DNA from: Deltaproteobacteria bacterium
Lineage (GTDB): Bacteria; Desulfobacterota; UBA8473
DNA length: 30,181 nt
Reading direction: 5' to 3'
Assembly: GCA_030643245.1 (NCBI GenBank)
Contig: DAOWME010000008.1
Span: forward strand, 1-30,181
In this document: positions 8,221 through 15,311 of the stretch, piece after piece
Position numbering within the stretch: position 1 is the first letter of the stretch
How the letters are laid out: every line of letters starts with the position of its first letter
The notes under the pieces: model-generated
Database searches by the model: none
What the model was told of the DNA's origin: nothing
Seen by the model: the letters and a program-made list of their open reading frames with translations, nothing else
Program-made: the position numbers and the translations under genes

Positions 8221-8301
8221 TACCCCCCTTGTTTTGTACCCATTCTGCCATAATATTACCCCAATGTCAAGGGTCTAAAATTGGTACAACAAAAGGGGGT
8301 A
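8221..8301. repeat. Imperfect inverted repeat around the toxin-antitoxin promoter
   Basis: TACCCCCCTTGTTTTGTACC (8221-8240) pairs with GGTACAACAAAAGGGGGTA (8283-8301), with about 42 bp between the arms. The left arm also supplies the antitoxin ribosome-binding site. It may be a split operator for the antitoxin, or the ends of the inserted module. Confidence 0.6.
8242..8270 (-). promoter_or_regulatory. Sigma70-like promoter of the toxin-antitoxin pair
   Basis: On the minus strand TTGACA (8265-8270) is followed by a 17-bp spacer and CAGAAT (8242-8247), about 30 bp upstream of the antitoxin ATG. The -35 is perfect and the -10 matches 4 of 6. It lies between the arms of the inverted repeat at 8221-8301. 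Confidence 0.6.
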
Positions 8302-8307
8302 AGTTAA

Positions 8308-8336
8308 CAAAAAGATATTTCGGACTTGTCCCTAAG
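8308..8336 (+). repeat. Short ATATTTCGG...GTCCCTAAG motif copy
   Basis: GATATTTCGGACTTGTCCCTAAG matches the core of 7266-7293. It lies between the toxin-antitoxin module and the binding-protein remnant, where a recombination junction is expected. Confidence 0.6.
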
Positions 8337-8434
8337 TGAAAATCAAGGATCAAGAATAAAAGTAGAATGATAAAAAAAAGATGCCAAATCATGTCTAAAA
8401 AAAGTTGGAGTACTATTCAGAAAGGTGGGAATGG

Positions 8435-8862
8435 GTGAAGGGAAAGATAATTAGCCTGTGTATGGTGATACTGCTTTCCTGCATGTGTCTCGTTGAGGTG
8501 GCAAAATCGGACGGCGCCATTGTTGCACCGGGTAAAAAAGTGAGTACAGAGAGACCTTTCAAGAGGATAATCTCTCTCTACGGCGCCCATACTGAGAACT
8601 TATTCTCTCTGGGCCTCGACAAGGAGATAGTGGGAGTATCTGTTAATGAAAACCACCCTCCCTGCGTATTGACAAAATCGGTCTTCAGCTATCATGATGA
8701 CGCTGAAAAGTTCATAGCGGCCCGTCCTGATCTTGTACTGATAAGGCCTATGATTGCCCGTCCCTAAGTAGAATCCTCTACCCTGAAGTGTTTAGGAATA
8801 TAGACGGTCCGTCCGGCCTCAAGGTGGATAAAGAGAGAATAAACGAGAGATTTAAACCATAA
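8435..8862 (+). pseudogene. BtuF/FecB-type periplasmic binding protein with an internal deletion
   Basis: An open frame from 8405 (more likely GTG 8435, with AAAGGTGGGA upstream) encodes a signal peptide (KIISLCMVILLSCMCLVEVA), then KRIISLYGAHTENLFSLGLDKEIVGVS and AARPDLVLIRPMIARP. It then stops in GTCCCTAAG (TAA at 8765). In another frame directly after this, 8771-8862 encodes the C-terminus of the same family: RILYPEVFRNIDGP, then GLKVDKERINERFKP and a stop. About 100 or more central residues are missing. The product cannot fold as a two-lobed binding protein, so the gene is dead. Cobalamin specificity is suggested by position but not proven. Confidence 0.85.
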
Positions 8863-8867
8863 GCACT

Positions 8868-9953
8868 ATGAAAAGGAAGAAACGACCACTTATTCTTTAT
8901 ATCCTTTTGGCCCTGATGGCCGTATGTGCTTTCCTGGCCTCCTTAACCGGATTTGTTGGAACAGCCGAGTTCTTCAAAGATCCGATGTTGTTCTGGCATA
9001 GGTTGGCCCGCCCCTTGATAAGGTTGACAGCCTTTATTTCGGTAGGCCTCTTTGTCGGCCAGATCATAGAAGGTTTAGGGTGGACAGATAAGCTGGCAGT
9101 GATGGCCCGGCCATTTATGCGTTGGGGACATCTTTCTTATCAAATGGGAGCTGCATTCACCACCGCTTTTTTTTCCGGCACCGCGTCTCTCTCCATGCTC
9201 AGTTCTTTTCTACATGAAGGAGGAATGAGCCGGAAGGAGATAACTTCTGCCGTGCTATTGAATACTTTTCCCTCCTATTTTCTTCACCTGCCCACTACCT
9301 TTTTCATAATCCTTCCCCTTGTAGGCAAGGCAGGGGCCATTTATCTTTTAGTCACCCTGGGAGCTGCATTCCTCAGGCTGGGAGCGGTTCTTGTGTATAC
9401 TCATTTTACCCTTCCCGAGCCACATGGTTATTACGATCGAAGAGAACCGGAAAGAAAGAACCGGAAGGGGCTGCTCCTGTCAATCAGCAAGAAGTTCAAG
9501 TCCCGGTTAATAAACATCTTGTTAATAGTATTACCGGTTTATGTGGTCATTGCGGTCCTCTCCGATATGGGGTTCTTTAACTGGCTGAGAACATCTCTTG
9601 CCGGCGGCGTTTCATCGGAATTTGTCCCCATAGAAGCGATGTCCGTCGTGATCTTCAGCATCGTGGCAGAATTCTCTTCAGGATATGCTGCTGCAGGCGC
9701 CATGTTGGACGCCGGAACACTGAGCGTATTCCAGACAGTGCTTGCCTTGCTCCTGGGGAATATTATCTCCGCTCCAATACGAGCATTGCGACATCAAATG
9801 CCTTATTACATGGGGATATTCAGCCCGGGACTAGGCACATATCTCATGGTTACAAGCCAGGCCTTTCGTATCATAAGCCTTGCTGTAGCCGGCCTGATCT
9901 TCGTATTGACAGCGAATGTTTTCGGATATTTCGTCCCCGTCCCTAACTATTAA
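8868..9953 (+). CDS. Gate-domain (nucleoside-recognition) multi-span membrane protein
   Basis: 361 residues with at least eight hydrophobic segments and no cleavable signal. The pattern FFSGTASLSMLSSFLHEGGMS followed by VLLNTFPSYFLHLPTTFF is characteristic of Gate-domain proteins, and a second half-repeat (VVIFSIVAEFSSGYAAAGAM) is present. Its ATG lies 5 nt after the stop of the binding-protein remnant, so it was the last gene of the former ABC-transporter operon. Such genes often neighbour corrinoid uptake and cbi genes in anaerobes as far as I recall, which suggests a role in corrinoid or nucleoside movement across the inner membrane. The last residues (FVPVPNY) are encoded by the GTCCCCGTCCCTAAC motif, so the native C-terminus may have been replaced. 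Confidence 0.8.
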   Translation: MKRKKRPLILYILLALMAVCAFLASLTGFVGTAEFFKDPMLFWHRLARPLIRLTAFISVGLFVGQIIEGLGWTDKLAVMARPFMRWGHLSYQMGAAFTTAFFSGTASLSMLSSFLHEGGMSRKEITSAVLLNTFPSYFLHLPTTFFIILPLVGKAGAIYLLVTLGAAFLRLGAVLVYTHFTLPEPHGYYDRREPERKNRKGLLLSISKKFKSRLINILLIVLPVYVVIAVLSDMGFFNWLRTSLAGGVSSEFVPIEAMSVVIFSIVAEFSSGYAAAGAMLDAGTLSVFQTVLALLLGNIISAPIRALRHQMPYYMGIFSPGLGTYLMVTSQAFRIISLAVAGLIFVLTANVFGYFVPVPNY

Positions 9954-10070
9954 TGCACAGTATCACCTTTGAGGTTGGTTTTAACATCGGTCTTGTCCTT
10001 GGTAAAGGTCAGCCTGGCAGGAGGGGGATAGGGTGATGGGGAATTCATGCGTCAGTGCTGGAAAAAGGGC

Positions 10071-10099
10071 TTGACTGCGGGGGTAAGTTTATATATACT
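10071..10099 (+). promoter_or_regulatory. Sigma70-type promoter of the cobalamin operon
   Basis: TTGACT (10071-10076), a 17-bp spacer and TATACT (10094-10099) give a near-consensus promoter. Initiation near 10106 would put the whole cobalamin riboswitch in the leader. The rest of 9954-10070 shows no gene. Confidence 0.75.
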
Positions 10100-10136
10100 G
10101 TTACTCTATTTTGATTGATCTTTTAATAGACTAGTT

Positions 10137-10376
10137 TGTATCATAGGTTCCATGTGTGGGATTAAAGGGGAATCCTGTTTAGAGGCAGGAGCTGCCCCGC
10201 ATCTGTAAGTAGGGACGAAATCCATAGGGTTGGTTATAAGTTACCGGTTATTGGATGGATAATCGTTATTGAATATCGGTGTTACTGATGATCGACTGAA
10301 GAGCCACTGTTCCGTTGAAACGGGATGGGAAGGCATGGAGAGTAGGACGATCTGCGAGCCAGAAGACCTGCCTGTG
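10137..10376 (+). promoter_or_regulatory. Cobalamin (adenosylcobalamin) riboswitch aptamer
   Basis: The conserved blocks occur in order and spacing: AAAGGGGAATCCTGT, GAGCTGCCCCGCATCTGTAA, GAGCCACTG, then the B12 box GCGAGCCAGAAGACCTGCC ending near 10371. This class binds adenosylcobalamin and lowers expression of downstream genes. Here it precedes the cbi operon, with an intrinsic terminator about 100 nt further on, so control is probably by transcription termination. Confidence 0.93.
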
Positions 10377-10474
10377 ATATATCTTGTTATGTGCCACCCG
10401 AGGGGTGTTGGTAAGCAAGAGATGTGAAGCCTTTTTTAGATTTTTACCACACAAGGCATTAATTAAAGGATTTT

Positions 10475-10510
10475 AAAGCCCGACCTCCTATTGGATGTCG
10501 GGCTTTTTTT
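10475..10510 (+). terminator. Rho-independent terminator in the riboswitch expression platform
   Basis: AAAGCCCGAC (10475-10484), a 12-nt loop and GTCGGGCTTT (10497-10506) form a perfect 10-bp stem followed by a T run. It lies between the B12 aptamer and cbiP, about 110 nt before the start codon, and would abort transcription when cobalamin is bound. Confidence 0.9.
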
Positions 10511-10620
10511 GTTTATCCAGCCTTAACACATACCCATGTCAGGAAAAACAAATGAGGAGCCAAATTGTTTCGACCTGCACAGGCCGATTATTTTCAAAGG
10601 GAGACGGACAGGATATGACA

Positions 10621-12156
10621 ATGGAGTGTAAATCGCTGATGATTCAGGGAACAGCTTCCCATGTGGGCAAGAGTATTCTCGTTGCTGCATTTTGCCGGAT
10701 ACTCAAGCAGGATGGGTATGATGTGGTGCCTTTTAAATCACAGAATATGGCGCTTAACTCCTTTATTACCAGGGATGGCGGTGAGATGGGCAGGGCCCAG
10801 GTAGTGCAGGCGGAAGCAGCCGGACTGGCTCCGGACGTGGATATGAACCCTATCCTTATAAAACCGAATACGGATATAGGCGCACAGATAATCATCCATG
10901 GCAAGGTTTACAAGAATATGTCCGCTAGCAGGTATCATGGATTTAAGGGACGTGCCATTGAGTTTGTTAGGGATAGTTTTACTAGGTTGACAAAGAGATA
11001 TAACTTCATCATTATAGAAGGGGCAGGATCTCCTGCTGAGATAAACCTGAGGGAAAATGACATTGCTAATATGGGAATGGCGGAAATAGCCGACTGTCCT
11101 GTAGTGATTGTAGGAGATATAGATAAGGGAGGCGTCTTTGCTTCTCTGGTGGGTACTATTGAACTTCTGGAAAAAGGAGAGAGGGAAAGGGTCAAAGGAT
11201 TTATTATTAATAAGTTTCGTGGTGATGTTTCACTCTTAACCACCGGGATCGATTTTCTGGAGAAGAAGACGGGGATTCCCGTGTTGGGTGTGATCCCCTA
11301 TTTCAGGGATATATACATCCAGGAAGAAGACGGAGTAGCAATGGATCGTCTGGTCTCTGTCAGAAGTGATGGAAGGATTAATGTAGCTGTTTTATATCTT
11401 CCCCACATCTCAAATTTTACGGATTTTGACCCTCTGGAAAGGGAACCCGGCATCAACCTCAAGTATGTTGGTTACGGTGAGAGCCTTGGCGAAGTAGAGA
11501 TGGTCATCATACCGGGGAGCAAGAATACGATTGATGATCTGAATTATTTATATAATAGCGGTTATGTCAAGGATATCCTCATCCATTACAAGAGGGGCGG
11601 AACTGTTGTGGGGATCTGCGGAGGTTATCAGATGCTAGGTGAATATATTGATGACCCCGATCATGTGGAGACCTCACTCGGAAGGATGAACGGCATGGGT
11701 TTACTGCATGTAAGAACAACAATAGAGAAAGAGAAGATGACGAGTCAGGTCCAAGCCAAGGTTTTTCAGTCTAATAGGTTTTTCAAAGACAGTCACGAAC
11801 TGAGAGGTTATGAGATACATATGGGCAGAACAGAGTCCCAAAGAGGGGATTATATGTTTGAAATTGTGAATAGGGAGGGATCGCCCGTTTCCGTTCCTGA
11901 TGGATGTATCTCAGGGGATGGCAGGGTCTGGGGCACATATATCCACGGGATCTTTGACAATGATGGTTTTCGTCAAGAGTTTATCAGACGAATAAGTCCG
12001 GCAAAAGACCTGCCCGTTGCTTCAGGGGAAGTATCGGAAGGGGCCGGCGCTTTCAACTATCAGGAGTTTAAAGAGACACAATATGACAAATTGGCGGCAA
12101 TTGTGAGAAAGCACATCGATATGGATGCCTTTTATCGGATTGCCGGGCTTAGATGA
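10621..12156 (+). CDS. cbiP: Cobyric acid synthase (adenosylcobyrinate b,d,e,g-amidotransferase)
   Basis: CbiP uses glutamine and ATP to amidate four side chains of adenosylcobyrinic acid a,c-diamide. The frame is open from 10495, but that would start inside the terminator. ATG 10621 has AGGA 7 nt upstream and gives the usual N-terminus ahead of LMIQGTASHVGKS (511 residues). The P-loop-like synthetase domain spans ~5-230 (PFKSQNMALNS, IIEGAGSPAEINL). The class-I glutamine amidotransferase domain follows, with nucleophile Cys in GICGGYQMLG and His in GTYIHGIFDN. Length and motifs are intact. It is the first gene behind the riboswitch. Confidence 0.96.
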   Translation: MECKSLMIQGTASHVGKSILVAAFCRILKQDGYDVVPFKSQNMALNSFITRDGGEMGRAQVVQAEAAGLAPDVDMNPILIKPNTDIGAQIIIHGKVYKNMSASRYHGFKGRAIEFVRDSFTRLTKRYNFIIIEGAGSPAEINLRENDIANMGMAEIADCPVVIVGDIDKGGVFASLVGTIELLEKGERERVKGFIINKFRGDVSLLTTGIDFLEKKTGIPVLGVIPYFRDIYIQEEDGVAMDRLVSVRSDGRINVAVLYLPHISNFTDFDPLEREPGINLKYVGYGESLGEVEMVIIPGSKNTIDDLNYLYNSGYVKDILIHYKRGGTVVGICGGYQMLGEYIDDPDHVETSLGRMNGMGLLHVRTTIEKEKMTSQVQAKVFQSNRFFKDSHELRGYEIHMGRTESQRGDYMFEIVNREGSPVSVPDGCISGDGRVWGTYIHGIFDNDGFRQEFIRRISPAKDLPVASGEVSEGAGAFNYQEFKETQYDKLAAIVRKHIDMDAFYRIAGLR

Positions 12157-12233
12157 CAATTAAGAGTGAAGAGTGCAGAAGTAATAAGGGTCAGTTGTCA
12201 GGAAAATAATAACAAATAACTGATAACACAGGA

Positions 12234-13373
12234 ATGAGGAAAAGGAAGAAGCTGAAGAGCGGTTTTACAACCGGGGCATGCGCTGCTGCAGCGGCCAAGG
12301 CAGCAACCCTACGGCTTTTTACAAGGAAAGAGCTGAAACAGGTGGAGATATGTCTTCCGGACAAGAAGCGGGTTGTTTTTTGTATACACGATTCCGGTGA
12401 TCACGGAGAGAAGGCATGGGCCTCGGTTATAAAGGAGGCGGGAGATGATCCCGATGTGACCAACAAAGCGGAGATTAGAGCAGAAATCAGCAGACAGGTG
12501 TCAGGGAACAGGAGTCAGGATACTGAGGATACTGAGGATGCTGATAATTACAATATCATTATAAAGGGTGGCCGTGGAGTAGGAATAGTGACTAAACCGG
12601 GACTTCCCGTTGCTATTGGTAAACCGGCTATAAATCCTGTGCCCATGACGATGATACGGGAGTCGGTATTGGAAGCCATGTGCGAATGCAAAATTAAAAA
12701 TGCAAAATTAAAAATGCAAATTCTCAATTTCGAAGTGACTATCTCGGTTCCTGATGGGGAGAGACTTGCAAAGAAGACCCTCAATTCGAGACTGGGCATA
12801 ATCGGCGGCATATCCATTCTGGGGACCACTGGTATTGTAAGACCCGTGTCTTCGGAGGCTTGGCAGGCAACTATCACCATGTCAATGGATGTTGCCGTTG
12901 CCGTGGGGCTAAAAGAAGTAGTCCTGTCCACGGGGAGGAGAAGTGAGAAAGCGGCAATGGATTATCTCGGTCTGCCTGAGGAGGCATATGTGATGATGGG
13001 AGACTATCTCAGGTTTTCCATTGAAGAAGCTGAAAGACATGATTTCGAGAAGATACACATTGCAGCCCAATGGGCCAAGATGGTCAAGATAGCCATGGGC
13101 ATTCCCCAGACCCATGTGAGACACGGCGTTCTTGAGGTAAAGAACCTTGTTAATCTCCTTATGGAGATGGGGCTTGAGGATGCCTCGATGATAGACGACG
13201 CCAATACAGCGAGAGAGGTCTTCCTCCGGCTTCGGGACAGAGGAAGAGATGATCTCATTGATGGAATATGCGGGAGGGCGCGTATAGCAATCGGACAAGG
13301 GCTTTCGGGAATAGATGTAACCTGTTATCTTGTAGGTTACAGTCGCAGGGAGGTGATCGCCGTAAGTGGATGA
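12234..13373 (+). CDS. cbiD: Cobalt-precorrin-5B (C1)-methyltransferase
   Basis: CbiD transfers a methyl group from S-adenosylmethionine to C1 in the anaerobic corrin pathway. The diagnostic N-terminus LKSGFTTGACAAAAAKAAT is present, as are KGGRGVGIVTKPGLPV, GISILGTTGIVRPVS and the C-terminal QGLSGIDVTCYLVGY. The 379-residue length slightly exceeds the family because of two odd in-frame segments: SQDTEDTEDAD from a 9-nt tandem repeat (12519-12544), and KIKNAKLKMQI from a 14-nt AT-rich tandem repeat (12686-12720). The ATG follows AGGA directly. The 77 bp before it contain small GTCAG repeats and no gene. Confidence 0.95.
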   Translation: MRKRKKLKSGFTTGACAAAAAKAATLRLFTRKELKQVEICLPDKKRVVFCIHDSGDHGEKAWASVIKEAGDDPDVTNKAEIRAEISRQVSGNRSQDTEDTEDADNYNIIIKGGRGVGIVTKPGLPVAIGKPAINPVPMTMIRESVLEAMCECKIKNAKLKMQILNFEVTISVPDGERLAKKTLNSRLGIIGGISILGTTGIVRPVSSEAWQATITMSMDVAVAVGLKEVVLSTGRRSEKAAMDYLGLPEEAYVMMGDYLRFSIEEAERHDFEKIHIAAQWAKMVKIAMGIPQTHVRHGVLEVKNLVNLLMEMGLEDASMIDDANTAREVFLRLRDRGRDDLIDGICGRARIAIGQGLSGIDVTCYLVGYSRREVIAVSG

Positions 13374-14568
13374 GCTATACGTTATAGGGATAGGCCCGAT
13401 GGGGCTCGATGAAGTGGCAAAAGGGATCGTCTCATCATATGATGTTGTTATAGCATCAGAGAGACTGCTGGATAGAGTTAAGAAGGAAGGGTTAAGGGTT
13501 AAGAGTTTTTTTTCAATATCTCCCCTTAAGGATGCGTTGGATTTCATAAGGGTTAATATGGGAAGGAAGAGGATGGTTGTTCTTGCCGGCGGCGATCCGT
13601 TGTTCTTTGGTATAGGCAGAAAGCTCCTAAAAGAGTTCGGCAAGGAGCGCGTAAAGTTCATCCCTGCTGTATCAAGTATGCAGCTTGCTTTTGCTAAGAT
13701 AAAGGAGCCCTGGGATGACGTTTTCTTTGTAAGTGTCCATGGGAGGGATGTGGGGGAGATTGTAGCGGATGTTAACAAACATGAAAAGGTTTGTATCCTT
13801 ACGGATGATAGGAACACACCGGGCAGGATTGCGAAGATCCTCCTTGAGGCAGGGCTTGATTATAATGTCTTTGTCTGCGAGAACATGGGTATGCAAGGGG
13901 AAAGAGTAAGCGAGGGGGACTTGAGTGCCGTAAGTAAGGAGGCATATTCCGACCTCAATTTGATGATACTGATTAAACCCATGCAAGCCGATCATCCTGA
14001 TCCGGTCTTCGGTCTATCAGAATCCGAGATCACCCATGCCAGGGGCCTTATAACCAAAGACGAGGTAAGGGCGGTGACATTGCACAAACTTCGCATCCCT
14101 CATGACGGGATATTGTGGGATATTGGTTCCGGGAGTGGTTCCGTGGCAATAGAGGCGGCAAGGATGAACCCCGGAATAAAGGTCTATGCTGTTGAGAAGG
14201 AAGAGGGACATATCTCAAAGGTACGCGAAAATAAAAGAAGGTATTCTGCCCACAATATTGAGATTGTACATGGAGAAGCCCCTGAGGCCTTATCGGACCT
14301 GCCAAGGCCCGACAGGGTCTTCATCGGGGGAAGCGGGGGTATGCTGGAGGGGATATTGAGGGAGGTCTGCAAGAACCTGAAGGGGGATGGAAGGGTTGTT
14401 ATCAATGCTGCAACTATTGATACCTTGACATTGGGGATGAAGCTTTTGGAGGCTATGGGATTTACCCTTGATGTGGTGGAGGTCTCTGTAACCAGGACAA
14501 AGAGGCTGAAGGGGAGGGACCATCTTTCGGCATTGAATCCGGTCTTTATTATCGTGGGGGAACGATGA
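13366..14568 (+). CDS. cbiET: CbiE-CbiT fusion: cobalt-precorrin-7 C5-methyltransferase / precorrin-6B C15-methyltransferase (decarboxylating)
   Basis: 400 residues starting at GTG 13366 with a perfect GGAGGTGA site 9 nt upstream, overlapping the end of cbiD by 8 nt. Residues 1-~205 are CbiE (YVIGIGPMGLDE, VVLAGGDPLFFGIG, KEPWDDVFFVSVHGR). Residues ~210-400 are the Rossmann-type CbiT (GILWDIGSGSGSVAIEAARM, DRVFIGGSGGMLEGIL, VVINAATIDTL). The fused protein methylates C5 and C15 and decarboxylates the C12 acetate, as CobL does in the aerobic pathway. Both SAM sites look intact. Confidence 0.95.
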   Translation: MDELYVIGIGPMGLDEVAKGIVSSYDVVIASERLLDRVKKEGLRVKSFFSISPLKDALDFIRVNMGRKRMVVLAGGDPLFFGIGRKLLKEFGKERVKFIPAVSSMQLAFAKIKEPWDDVFFVSVHGRDVGEIVADVNKHEKVCILTDDRNTPGRIAKILLEAGLDYNVFVCENMGMQGERVSEGDLSAVSKEAYSDLNLMILIKPMQADHPDPVFGLSESEITHARGLITKDEVRAVTLHKLRIPHDGILWDIGSGSGSVAIEAARMNPGIKVYAVEKEEGHISKVRENKRRYSAHNIEIVHGEAPEALSDLPRPDRVFIGGSGGMLEGILREVCKNLKGDGRVVINAATIDTLTLGMKLLEAMGFTLDVVEVSVTRTKRLKGRDHLSALNPVFIIVGER

Positions 14569-15311
14569 GGGGAAAGGTATTTATCGTAGGCGCTGGGCCG
14601 GGAGATCCGGAGCTTTTGACGGTCAAGGGTAGAAGGCTTCTAAATGACGCGGATGTGGTTGTTTACGCGGGAAGCCTTGTCAACCCTGAGCTTCTAAAAG
14701 GATTGAACGCAGAGCTTTTTAATTCGGCAAAGCTCGATCTGGATGAAATAATAGGGATAATGAAGGATGGGGTGGAGAGGGACAAGAAGGTTGTGCGCCT
14801 TCATTCAGGAGACCCGAGTATATATGGCGCGATAAAAGAGCAGATGGTCAGGCTCGACACCCTCGGCATCCCATGTGAGATTGTCCCTGGGGTAAGCTCT
14901 GCCGTGGCAGCGGCTGCAGCCCTTAAAGAAGAGTATACCCTGCCGGAAGTAAGCCAGACCTTGATAATCACAAGGCTTGGGGGGAGAACTCCGGTCCCGG
15001 AACGAGAGGCCCTGAGAAAATTATCCAAGGTACGGGCCACTACTCTGGTATTTCTCAGTGTGGGGATGATAGAAGAGGTGGTGTCGGAGCTTCTCAACGG
15101 CTATCCTGAGGATACACCCGTGGCAGTAGTGGAAAGGGTGACGTGGCCGGAGGAGAGGATCATCAGGGGTACGCTGAAGGACATCGCAGAAAAGGTAAGA
15201 GAAGCGGGCATAGAGAAGACCGCTATAATCGTAGTAGGTGATTTCATGCGGGGACTGAAGAGGGGATCACGGTTATATGATAAAGGGTTCACCCATGGAT
15301 ACAGAAGATAG
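14565..15311 (+). CDS. cbiF: Cobalt-precorrin-4 C11-methyltransferase
   Basis: 248 residues. The start overlaps the cbiET stop as ATGA, indicating translational coupling. The N-terminal VFIVGAGPGDPELLTVKGRRLL is the SAM/tetrapyrrole methylase signature, followed by VVYAGSLVNPELL, RLHSGDPSIYGA and EIVPGVSSAVAAAAAL, with TLIITRLGGRTPVPE specific for the CobM/CbiF branch. It methylates C11 of cobalt-precorrin-4. Length is typical for the family and there are no lesions. Confidence 0.96.
   Translation: MRGKVFIVGAGPGDPELLTVKGRRLLNDADVVVYAGSLVNPELLKGLNAELFNSAKLDLDEIIGIMKDGVERDKKVVRLHSGDPSIYGAIKEQMVRLDTLGIPCEIVPGVSSAVAAAAALKEEYTLPEVSQTLIITRLGGRTPVPEREALRKLSKVRATTLVFLSVGMIEEVVSELLNGYPEDTPVAVVERVTWPEERIIRGTLKDIAEKVREAGIEKTAIIVVGDFMRGLKRGSRLYDKGFTHGYRR

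Noticed and set aside
10567..10585. CGACCTGCACAGGCC near the cbiP start as another MITE tip
   Set aside because: Only about 11 bp match the element end and nothing further in; probably chance.
10495..10620. Longer N-terminus for CbiP from a start at 10495
   Set aside because: The start would fall inside the intrinsic terminator, lacks a ribosome-binding site and adds 42 residues absent from the family; ATG 10621 has AGGA at good spacing.
12909..13817. 302-codon open frame on the minus strand
   Set aside because: It lies wholly antisense to cbiD and cbiET, both of which have full family motifs; the minus-strand translation has no recognisable domain.
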